Under the pieces are notes generated by a model, which was given only the letters and a program-made list of their open reading frames with translations, ran no database searches and was not told the origin of the DNA. Of a DNA stretch of 64,000 nt, positions 32,962 to 43,100 are shown piece by piece. Within the stretch, counting starts at the first letter, position 1. Every line of letters begins with the position of its first letter. The stretch spans positions 73,529,871 through 73,593,870 of the forward strand of contig NC_083579.1 in NCBI RefSeq assembly GCF_027579695.1. Direction: 5' to 3'. The position numbers and the translations under genes are program-made. This stretch comes from Neoarius graeffei (Eukaryota; Chordata; Actinopteri; Siluriformes; Ariidae).

Positions 32962-34566
32962 CAACCCCAATTCCAAAAAAGTTGGGACAAAGTACAAATT
33001 GTAAATAAAAATGGAATGCAATGATGTGGAAGTTTCAAAATTCCATATTTTATTCAGAATAGAACATAGATGTCATATCAAATGTTTAAACTGAGAAAAT
33101 GTATCATTTAAAGAGAAAAATTAGGTGATTTTAAATTTCATGACAACAACACATCTCAAAAAAGTTGGGACAAGGCCATGTTTACCACTGTGAGACATCC
33201 CCTTTTCTCTTTACAACAGTCTGTAAACGTCTGGGGACTGAGGAGACAAGTTGCTCAAGTTTAGGGATAGGAATGTTAACCCATTCTTGTCTAATCTAGG
33301 ATTCTAGTTGCTCAACTGTCTTAGGTCTTTTTTGTCGTATCTTCCGTTTTATGATGCGCCAAATGTTTTCTATGGGTGAAAGATCTGGACTGCAGGCTGG
33401 CCAGTTCAGTACCCGGACCCTTCTTCTACGCAGCCATGATGCTGTAATTGATGTAGTATGTGGTTTGGCATTGTCATGTTGGAAAATGCAAGGTCTTCCC
33501 TGAAAGAGACGTCGTCTGGATGGGAGCATATGTTGCTCTAGAACCTGGATATACCTTTCAGCATTGATGGTGTCTTTCCAGATGTGTAAGCTGCCCATGC
33601 CACACGCACTAATGCAACCCCATACCATCAGAGATGCAGGCTTCTGAACTGAGCGCTGATAACAACTCGGGTCGTCCTTCTCCTCTTTAGTCCGAATGAC
33701 ACGGCGTCCCTGATTTCCATGAAGAACTTCAAATTTTGATTCGTCTGACCACAGAACAGTTTTCCACTTCGCCACAGTCCATTTTAAATGAGCCTTGGCC
33801 CAGAGAAGACATCTGCGCTTCTGGATCATGTTTAGATATGGCTTCTTCTTTGAACTATAGAGTTTTAGCTGGCAACGGCGGATGGCACGGTGAATTGTGT
33901 TCACAGATAATGTTCTCTGGAAATATTCCTGAGCCCATTTTGTGATTTCCAATACAGAAGCATGCCTGTATGTGATGCAGTGCCGTCTAAGGGCCTGAAG
34001 ATCACAGGCACCCAGTATGGTTTTCCGGCCTTGACCCTTACGCACAGAGATTCTTCCAGATTCTCTGAATCTTTTGATGATATTATGCACTATAGATGAT
34101 GATATGTTCAAACTCTTTGCAATTTTACACTGTCGAACTCCTTTCTGATATTGCTCCACTATTTGTCGGCGCAGAATTAGGGGGATTGGTGATCCTCTTC
34201 CCATCTTTACTTCTGAGAGCCGCTGCCACTCCAAGATGCTCTTTTTATACCCAGTCATGTTAATGACCTATTGCCAATGGACCTAATGAGTTGCAATTTG
34301 GTCCTCCAGCTGTTCCTTTTTTGTACCTTTAACTTTTCCAGCCTCTTATTGCCCTTGTCCCAACTTTTTTGAGATGTGTTGCTGTCATGAAATTTCAAAT
34401 GAGACAATATTTGGCATGAAATTTCAAAATGTTTCACTTTCGACATTTGATATGTTGTCTATGTTCTATTGTGAATACAATATCCGTTTTTGAGATTTGT
34501 AAATTATTGCATTCCGTTTTTATTTACAATTTGTACTTTGTCCCAACTTTTTTGGAATCGGGGTTG
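32962..34566 (-). mobile_element. Tc1-like transposon copy 2, full length, inverted
   Basis: A 1605-bp element with ends CAACCCCAATTCCAAAAAAG and the inverse of CAACCCCGATTCCAAAAAAG. It is flanked by TA and inserted in a TA microsatellite that continues on both sides. Internal ATCTCAAAAAAGTTGGGACA motifs give the IR/DR layout. It carries a nearly complete transposase on the minus strand. Confidence 0.95.
33296..34204 (-). pseudogene. Tc1 transposase, copy 2, truncated by one premature stop
   Basis: Starts [20 protein letters not shown] with paired helix-turn-helix motifs ([19 protein letters not shown] and a [10 protein letters not shown]-type second domain), a GRKT linker, then the DD34E catalytic domain: [15 protein letters not shown] and SPIENIW. 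All three acidic residues are present. The frame stops at EQLES because TAC has become TAG; copy 1 reads on for about 39 codons. So the catalytic core is intact but the C terminus is lost. An upstream in-frame Met at 34258 is less likely to be the start. Confidence 0.92.
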
Positions 34567-34593
34567 TATATATATATATATATATATATATAA

Positions 34594-35471
34594 AGGGCTG
34601 TAACGATATGCGTATCGAAATCGCGATACGCAGAGCCACGATCCGTATTGCGATACAAGAAGGCAGAATCGCGGTACACCCTTTCAAACTTCTCCTCAGC
34701 CCAAAAACAGAGGCGCTTCCAAACTTCAATTTATGAATACTTTACTTTTTATTTAAATTACATTTTAAACTTACTTAAATTACTTTTATTTTTTATATCT
34801 ATTAGTAAGTCGTTTTTTCGCCGACCTGCGACAATCTTCTGCGAGTCACGCAACGTCCACACTCGCCACTGGCAGAGCATTCATTTCTTTTAAGCGGTCG
34901 CCATTCTGGTTGCGACGCGGGGAGCGAATCTGTAAACAAGCAGCTCATTGGCTGGCTAGGTGTGCCACAAGCCAATCACAATCACTTGACCGGAAAGGCA
35001 TGTCTGCTTGGGCGGAAGCTTTCTGCAGCAGTTACATTTTGACACGCGAGCAACGTTTCACTATAAAAATTCCGTAATTTCCATCTGTTTTCTGCGATCA
35101 CAGAAAATCATTGGCCCTATGAGAGTGAGACAGTGAGAGAGCCACCCCCCCAAAAAAAAAATCTTAACGGATTTACACGATTTGGAAAATTGACTTTTTC
35201 AGAACCGAAAAAAACAGAGCTTCCGGCTCAACAGTATTATTTTGAGAAATAAAACAATCTTTGGATATACATTTGTTCATTTTTGCATACATATTACTCA
35301 TTCTCTGCAGTGGTCTGAATTATTTGTTATTAAATAGTTAATGTAAGTAAGTAAATGTTAAGTCAAATTTACTACTTTAAAAAAAACATTTAAAAAAAAA
35401 TCGTGGGTGTATCGAATCGTGGGTCAAAAATCGCGATACGAATCGAAAGTTGGGTGTATCGTTACAGCCCT
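34594..35471. mobile_element. hAT-type MITE with AGGGCTGTAACGATA ends
   Basis: The ends AGGGCTGTAACGATATGCGT and (inverted) AGGGCTGTAACGATACACCC are followed by ATCGCGATACG-type subterminal repeats on both sides. No coding sequence was recognised. It sits between two TA-rich runs, so the duplication cannot be fixed. Confidence 0.78.
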
Positions 35472-35485
35472 AATATTATTTTTTT

Positions 35486-35488
<3 letters not shown>

Positions 35489-35535
<47 letters not shown>
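35489..35535. repeat. TA microsatellite
   Basis: About 20 TA units, just right of the hAT MITE. Confidence 0.95.
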
Positions 35536-35540
<5 letters not shown>

Positions 35541-36694
35541 ACGAAAGTATTTGATGGTAAAAAATTGTTTTTCAAGAATTATTGCATTTTTCACAAATTG
35601 CTCCTGTCATTTTGCCGGTTTGTTTACATTCATCTTTAAGCATCAAAATTGGTTGATTTTTTTTTTTATACTGATTCAAAAGCTCAAAGTAGTTTGAAAA
35701 TTGTATCACTGAAATGTCCAAGGAAGAATTAAATCAACGTCTAAAGCTATTCTATACCTCGACAGCAAGATGGCACTTTCTAAAAAAAAAAAGTGTGTGT
35801 GATAAAGGCTTCTTCCTCTTCTAAAGTCAATTTGTGCAGCCATCGATAGGTTAAGTCCACCTAAGCAGAAATTATTCTCAGACGTGTTGTATATAAAGTT
35901 TCTCAAAATCCAGTGAATGTGGATATAAAACAGTTATTTCAAATCACTCACTCATATCGTACATGGCTCCGTGCCTCGTCAGTTATCAATCAATTCATGC
36001 ATCACTCAATTTCTTGGAATAATAGTTCATTAAGTCAAGAACCACTCAACTAAGATAAACGACATCCATTAAATTTTTCATTCACCATCTCAGAAGCAGG
36101 AGACTCTATAAAGCAGGGCACAAATGCAACACCGAGAACGTGTTGCAGATAAGAAAACGGTGTTTTTACACTGGGCCGGAATACTTAATTCAGGAAGGAG
36201 TCTCCGCTTGCTTGGGAGAAGGATCCAAAATTCCAGAACATGTCATTGTGCAGGAATATGTACAAACAAGCAGCCTTTCTTGTCTAAGATTTTTAGCCAC
36301 ACAGGCTGACATGAGACATTCAAATGCAGCTGATGAAATTTTTACTTGCTTTCTATCAATTCAACAACTTCTGCTACTGATAGAATTCCTTTATTAGCCT
36401 TTTTTTTTTTTTTAAATCAGATGCAAGAATCATGACATGGCTTGGAGCTCTGTAGTGTTTCCATGGTGGTGATAGACTTTGACAGTCATCATCTGTGCAA
36501 GAGATTCACTGGATATAATAAATATTTCTTTGCATCATGAAAAAGGCTGAGGCTGGAGCTTGGCTGAAGACTGACAGACTTCAACTGGTATTGGCTGGAA
36601 TGTAAGACTGGTCTCGGCCTCCTTGTATTATTCTCTTTCAGTCATGTGACTTTTCTTAGCGGTTTTACCAGAAGTGAAATAGTCGGTGGTCTAA

Positions 36695-36991
36695 ATGGCT
36701 GCCGTAGTGCAAACAACTAGCAATGACTTAAAGTATACTTGTAATCTAGAAGCCACTGCTCGCTTTAGATATATTCAGAAGATTGCTGTGTGCAATGGAC
36801 CCCTACAGTCTGGGAAAGAAGGATGTGTCATACGATCTCGAACCCTACCCTTCAGTCGAGTTCCCGACGCCTCCAACTATCTGGTGTTGCAGGCGTCCTT
36901 CTACACCGCAAAACAGATGAAGAGTATGGAGGCTTACAACTTTTTTGAATGTGGCTGGGTAAAAGGACCTCAGTATCAAGTCGCTGCCCAA
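36695..36991 (+). pseudogene. ISL2EU-type protein N-terminal fragment, third family
   Basis: The 98-codon frame from MAAVVQTTSNDLKYTCNLEA includes ARFRYIQKIAVCNGPLQ, DASNYLVLQASFYTAKQMKS and MEAYNFFECGWVKG. It aligns with the fragments at 4884 (..[16 protein letters not shown]) and 7592. It ends at TAA soon after the point where the exon-1 donor would be. The neighbouring sequence is a SINE (37021) and no terminal repeat was fixed. It could be read as a small gene but lacks any nuclease domain. Confidence 0.55.
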
Positions 36992-37020
36992 TAAATCCTG
37001 TATTGTCTTTGCCCGTGCAA

Positions 37021-37389
37021 GTCCATCCATCCATTATCTGTAGCCGCTTATCTGTTCTACAGGGTCGCAGGCAAGCTGGAGCCTATCCCAGCTGACTATG
37101 GGTGAGAGGCGGGGTACGACCTGGCGACTTGTCCAGGGTATCACAGGGCTGACACATACAACCATTCACACTCACATTCACACCTACGGTCAATTTAGAG
37201 CCACCAAATTAGCCTAACCTGCATGTCTTTGGACTGTGGGGGAAACCGGAGCACCCGGAGGAAACCCACGCAGACACGGGGAGAACATGCAAACTCCGCA
37301 CAGAAAGGCCCTTGCCAGCCGCTGGGCTTGAACCCAGGACCTTCTTGCTGTGAGGAGACAGTGCTAACCACTACACCACCGTGCCACCC
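37021..37389 (-). mobile_element. tRNA-headed SINE, copy 6
   Basis: Minus orientation with a CCATCCATCCAT tail. The flanking copies TTGCCCGTGCAAGT and TTGCCCGCGTAAGT are a target duplication with two changes. Confidence 0.88.
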
Positions 37390-38158
37390 CTTGCCCGCGT
37401 AAGTTGTTTTTTTTTTTTTACACATGTGGCACGTATACACATGCAAAGTCAGAGAGGAGAAAGCAATTTCAGTCTGAAATGTATGTACATGTAATGTGTT
37501 CTAATAAACAGAAAAAGAGACAAATATTAAACACAGCAATTTTATTAAAGTAGTTCTATGTGCTTTGTAATAGAATTTCTTTTAAAAATTTATATAAAAT
37601 CAACAAACCAAAAACAATTACACACAGTTTTCACGTTTTAAAAAGCATTTGGACAAAGCTACTCTCTTCATTTATGTTTCACCCAAACTGAAACCCATCA
37701 GGATCCAAAACCAGTTGCTGCTTTAAAATAAACCACCGTGTGATGTGGTTACAATGCGATAGTGGCAACCAAAAATACTACTGGCAGTATAATGTAGACC
37801 CTTCCAACACACAAACAGGACTTAAACAAGAACAATGCCAAATGTAGTACACCTGAAATTACAAAAATCATCTTGAGATGGTCCAAAAGTGACCTTGAAA
37901 TTGCATACATCATTCATTCATTTCAGGGTCACCTTTGGACTGTCAGTCATTGTACAAATCTTACCTGAACTTTGCGCTTTGGTGTTCCATCATAATAGAT
38001 GAAAAACAAACACGGAGCACAGCTTGTGAAACATTAAAAAAAATAAAAAATAAAAAGTCTGGATGAGAAATATCCCCCCAGTGCACCTTGAAACATTTCC
38101 ATATCTAGGATTAGGCCAACAGATGGAGACAGCTTTGTAAAGACCGTCACAGTCTTAA

Positions 38159-38557
38159 AGGGAAACTCCACCCTGAAACACATTAAATATGTTTAGATTG
38201 AAATGTGTGATGCTTTGGATATGGCTAGTTTGTATTTTTGTTCTCCTGGGGTTAAGTTAGATTGTGGTTCTCTTACGTTGCAGTTGTGCCAAGTTTCGGT
38301 ATATACTCAGTACAGCTAGTTGGCATTCGAGTTGACAAGTAGGACCATTAGGACAAGGGTATTCGCATTAAAACTGAAACTTCAGAAGCTGATAGAGTAC
38401 AGATGAGGAGGTGAGCGAGCCTAAAGCACTGCTACATCACTCTTTAGGTAGAGATGAACAAGAGGTAAATCTTACTCAGCAGGTGAAATAGGAAACCTTT
38501 AACTAGGGTGAAAAGTGTCAGTTTAAAAAAAAAAAAATTTCAGGGTGGTGGTTTCCT
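38159..38557. mobile_element. TTAA MITE with GGAAACTCCACCCTGAAA ends
   Basis: The left end AGGGAAACTCCACCCTGAAA and right end TTTCAGGGTGGTGGTTTCCT are inverted and flanked by TTAA (38155-38158 and 38558-38561). TTAA duplications fit Kolobok or piggyBac superfamilies. The right TTAA is shared with the next element. Confidence 0.75.
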
Positions 38558-38561
38558 TTAA

Positions 38562-39260
38562 AGGAACAATCCACCGTATTTCCATAATGAAATATGCTCT
38601 TATCTGAATTGAGACGAGCTGCTCCGTACCTCTCCGAGCTTTGTGCGACCTCCCAGTCAGTCAGACGCGCTGTCACTCCTGTTAGCAATGTAGCTAGGCT
38701 CAGCATGGCCAATGGTATTTTTTGGGGCTGTAGTTAGATGCGACCAAACTCTTCCGCGTTTTTCCTGTTTACATGACCAGTGATATGAAACAAGTTCAGT
38801 TACACAAATTGAAACGTGGCGATTTTCTATGCTATGGAAAGTCCGCACTATAATGACAGGCGTACTAACACCTTCTGCGCGCTTCGGCAGCGCATTGATA
38901 CGGAGCTCAGATATCAATGCGCTGCCGAAGCGCGCAGAAGGTGTTAGTACGCCTGTCATTATAGTGCGGACTTTCCATAGCATAGAAAATCGCCACGTTT
39001 CAATTTGTGTAACTGAACTTGTTTCATATCACTGCTCATATAAACCTATGTAAACAGGAAAAACGCGGAAGAGTTTGGTCACATCTAACTACAGCCCCAA
39101 AAAATACCATTGGCCATGCGGAGTCTAGCTACATTGCTAACAGGAGTGACAGCATGTCTGACTGACTGGGAGGTCGCGCAAAGCTCGGAGAGGTACGGAG
39201 CAGTTCGTCTCAATTCAGATAAGAGCATATTTCATTATGGAAATACGGTGGACTGTTCCT
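38562..39260. mobile_element. 699-bp palindromic TTAA MITE
   Basis: Flanked by TTAA on both sides (38558-38561 and 39261-39264), with ends AGGAACAATCCACCGTATTT and its near-exact inverse. The two halves (~345 bp each) are inverted copies differing at a few bases and small indels, for example AGATGCG/AGATGTG and a short extra block around 39035. The centre is an 11-bp loop at 38901-38911. No protein is encoded. Confidence 0.93.
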
Positions 39261-39940
39261 TTAAACCACCACACAATTTTTTTTTTTTTTTAAATACAAC
39301 TTGGACATGTGCATTACTTTTTTTTTTGTCGTCCTTATTCGGTCTCCATGGAGTAAGAAGAGTTCAGTAATGACTTTTTAAACAAAAGATGGCTACCAGT
39401 AAAGCTGGATGAAAAGCAAAGTAAAGTATAATAGGCCTTGTAAAACATTTCCCTCTTTCATTTAACTGATTTTGGACGTGTAAACTAGACAACTTTTCCT
39501 TCAGTCAGCATCAGTTTAAGGCATGCGGTTGTGGATTAAACATTTTGCAATGCAGATCTATGCATTTAAAATTAATACAAGATCGTAAGTGTTTAGGATC
39601 ATAGAAAATCAGTTAAAGTTTAAATTGCACAGCTAAGCAATAACCTTACCTTTAATTGAAGAGAAGAAAAAAAAAGAGAACTTGAAATCATACTGTTTCG
39701 CGAGTGAAAATCTCACTCACTCACACACACTTAAGTGACGGTACTCTTTGGGTTAACACATTGTGACTTTAAAGTGATCTTCAGCATTGTGTTGCATCTT
39801 CAGCTCTGCCTTTGTAGGTGTGGAAGGCTTCCAAGGTCAGACCTCCATTAAAACAGCAGTAAACGAAGCAGAAATAATGCAGATGAAGGAAAAGCAAAGA
39901 CAAAATTAAAACTAGAACTCTTTGGGTAGTAAAGATTGCC

Positions 39941-40112
39941 TTATTGAGTCTTTTTAACAACATGGATGAAGTAACAAGGAGTTTCTCCTTGTCCTGGAGT
40001 ATAGTGCTTGAAGTCACCAAACACATCCTGCTTGCACTTTCCAAAGAACGCAGCCTTCAGCAGCTCCTTGAAGCTCTCCAGGCGGTGCGGGTAATACGAC
40101 AAGCGGAACTTA
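39941..40112 (-). CDS. gnmt: gnmt exon 6 and stop
   Basis: This 172-bp exon completes the split Ser codon and encodes [20 protein letters not shown] then [20 protein letters not shown] and [16 protein letters not shown] before TAA. The SYYPH and CYFIHV.K segments are GNMT hallmarks. Acceptor TGTTACAG. Intron 5 is about 9.5 kb and holds the LINE, hAT and Penelope insertions. Confidence 0.95.
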
Positions 40113-43100
40113 CTGTAACACAGACACCCAAAATTAGGAATTGCTTTCTCATAAGTAATATGTGCAGGATTACTAAAGAAACAATTATTTAGGCATCAGT
40201 AATAACATGCAACTGTGGGATGTTTTATTGCCATTCCAAAAGACACTTAAGAACATTAGTTGCAAGTTTCTTAGTAGTTATTAGACCAATACATGGCAAC
40301 CCAGTGTAGCCCTATGGGTCAGTGATGGGGCATATGTTCTACACATCAGGTTTCATCAATTGATAGAAAGTTGTAGGTTTTATCAATTAAAAAACAAAAA
40401 AAAAACCCTGTTGAATTCTCAAATCCGACTACCCAGAAGGTGTTCACTATTTTTGTACAACTGCTCAGTTTGAACCACAAACAAAAATTAATTCTCCTAC
40501 ATTGCTGTTTCTATAGACAGCAAGAGAGGAGAAGCGATGCTGCTGAGAAACAACTGTTTAAATTGCAGCTATAATTTGTGAGCACAGGAACTAACGTAGC
40601 TCAGGTATTAAAACAAAGCTAGACTGCCCTTCAGATTTTAAGTGTAGGTCATAAAAAGAATTTTCCCGACACCCAATTATTTTTGTTTAGTGGACTGAAA
40701 GCTACTGAATTCGAATTACAGACTTCCAATTTCATTAGTTTTTTTAAAAATAGAACAATTAATGAATTTGGAGCCACATGGCCTTAAATTCTCTGCCATT
40801 TTTTCCTCCTTCACCATGATGCAATACAAGATACTCCATCATGCATCATGTGGTGGGCTTTCCCTGTTCGTGCAAGGCATTGTGGGATACAAATTTGAAA
40901 CATGGAGAAAAATGGAGGACGCGAGTGTGCGAATGAAACATGGAAGACTGACTACAGTAACATGCATATAATTGGTAGCTTGTAATAATAGGGGTGTTCA
41001 CACGGCAACTTTTACTCCGGTGTAGCACCGGGGCTGCCCCGGTAGAGCGTTCACACGGTACAAAGTTATACCGGTGTAGCCCCTGAAAGCTGCTTAAACC
41101 GGTGCAAATCTAACCCTGCTCGGGAGGTGGTTTAAGAAATTTACTCCGGAGTAAATGCTAGTTTGCGGGGCAGCACCGATATAAAATGGGACGTCTGAAC
41201 GCTACAGGGGTAGACTCGCTACGCGTGAGGAGAGTTCATTACATACGGGCATTGCATAATTTTGCATCCTGGTATTTTGCGCTTCCAAAATGGCGAATAT
41301 CAACAACAACAGAACTGCGTGTCTTCCAGTGTTGCCAGATTGTCAGTTTTAAGTGCATTTTGGTGGATTTGAACATATTTTGGGATGGAAAAAGTCATCA
41401 ATATCTGGCAACACTGGTGTCTTCATCCACGTTGTTTTCCCGGCGCTTGATGATGCCATGACAACCGGGAAAAGGAAGTACATTTTCACGCATGCGCATA
41501 TTTCATTTCCGCATTATTACTATCGGAAATGATAGTAATAATGATAGGAAATGATGATAATAATAAAAGGAAATGATATCAAAACTTTATTACTATCAAA
41601 GGAAATGATAGTAATAAAGTTTTTGCTACTATAACACGGTCGCAGAAACTGCCGTGTGACCGCAAGTGGGGCTGCACCGGTGCTAACACGCTTCTCTCTA
41701 GTAAGCAGGGTTGTGACGTGTGAACGCTCCACAAAATTTACACCGGTGTAAGATATATCGCAACAAAATACATCGGTGCAGCATCGATGCAAATATGTGC
41801 CGTGTGAACAGGGCTATTGAGAGTCTGTAAGAAAAAAAGTTTCAGGCATGTTTGGCCATTTATAAGAAACTTGAGAGCATTTTTGTATCGCTGCTCTAAT
41901 ACCACCAGGAGGCTGCCATGTTGCCTGTTGGAAAGGTGATGCGTGACGTCATTTGGGTGCAAGGCTGAGTGTATACTTCAGTACTGAAGGGCCAAAGCAA
42001 AAGGTCTAAAGGTGACAATGTCGATTTTTTCACTATACATCTGAAATAGTGTATTAATGAGCTGCAACCTTGACTTATGGACAAATTTGAACTCTTTACC
42101 TGTAAAACGAGGCTGAAACTATGAGTTACCCCACTTGTTAGCATGCTTAGCATGCTCTCGACTCATTCACGAAAAACTTCAAGAAGTCACCAGGCTAGCC
42201 TACTGTAATTACCGTAGTAGGCAGTCCAAGCCCCACAGCAACAGAGGGTAAACAAACACTGCTTTACTATACAGGATTCATGCGAACACTTACAGCAGGA
42301 TGCACTTGTACAAAAAAAAAAAAAAAAAGGCAGACATATTGCCAGAAACACCTGAGCTGCTGGTAAAGATTTATTTGGTAAAATCCATACATATAAAAGA
42401 TACAGTAAACCTCGTATTATTTTCAAGAGAAACTTGAAGAAATTTAATGTACAGGCCTATCATCATGATTTGTCCTTGGTCAAATGGGAACATATAGATT
42501 TGTTGCCAGATGTTGAGCTAGCTTGGACATTTTTTTTAAAGATAACTTTGAGAAAATTGTAAATAAACATGCTCCCAAAAGAACACTCAGGGTGAAGGGA
42601 CGAGAAAACCCCTGGTTCTCTCCAGAATTGTCTGATGTCATTCATGAGCGAAATGAGGCATGGGCCAAAGCTAGAAAAAGTGATTCTGCTAGTGATTGGT
42701 CCATTTTTAGACAATTGAGAAATAAATGTCTCATTAAAAAGGCTAAATCAGAATACTATGTGTCTGTTACAACTGATAATCTTAATAATCCGCAGAAATT
42801 TTGGAAGGTGATCAAGTCTATCTGTGAACAAAAGTCCTCGGACACTTCCTACTTTTGTTTTAAAAGACTCAGCCCCAGTGTATGATAGAACCGAGATCTT
42901 AAATTGTTTTAAGCACTTTGTGTCATCTGGGTCCTTGTTTGAAGCCACAAGAACTGTTCCCGTGCCTCATTGTACTACAAGCTCTGAAGCATTCTTTGGA
43001 GAACCTTTTACATTTGTACCTTTTACCGTGCAACAAGTACGTAAGGCTCTCAAAACTTTGAACCACAGTAAACCTCCTGGGCCAGATTTTATAGAGCCTT

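Larger units (their letters stand above)
32493..35905 (+). pseudogene. Crypton-like (DUF3504-type) protein remnant split by three insertions
   Basis: The 5' part (32493-32554) reads MAARTAEPTEDKVKILLENK. The 3' part (about 35712-35905) reads MSKEELNQRLKLFYTSTARW and, after a frameshift, LKSICAAIDRLSPPKQKLFS. This is the pattern of Crypton-derived tyrosine-recombinase-associated proteins in fish (SKEELNxxLKxFY, then SLxSIRxxIDRYL). Between them sit a SINE (32555-32919), a Tc1 copy (32962-34566) and a hAT MITE (34594-35471). The outer sequences ATCCACATTCACTGGAT (near 32400 and, inverted, 35915) may mark the element ends. Assignment is from recall of the family pattern. Confidence 0.45.
37536..39940 (-). 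other. gnmt: Probable gnmt 3' UTR and flank
   Basis: On the minus strand this follows the gnmt stop codon. A minus-strand AATAAA (TTTATT near 37539-37544) is a candidate poly(A) signal at the far end, but two TTAA MITEs (38159-38557 and 38562-39260) lie between, so a nearer signal is likely. No other coding frame was seen between 39270 and 39940. Confidence 0.3.

Noticed and set aside
35407-35697. Frames with long IYIYIYIY runs
   Set aside because: They are read-through of TA microsatellites.
40762-40971. 69-codon frame [14 protein letters not shown]...
   Set aside because: Short, without relatives I recognise, and in an AT-rich intron. Chance is the better explanation.
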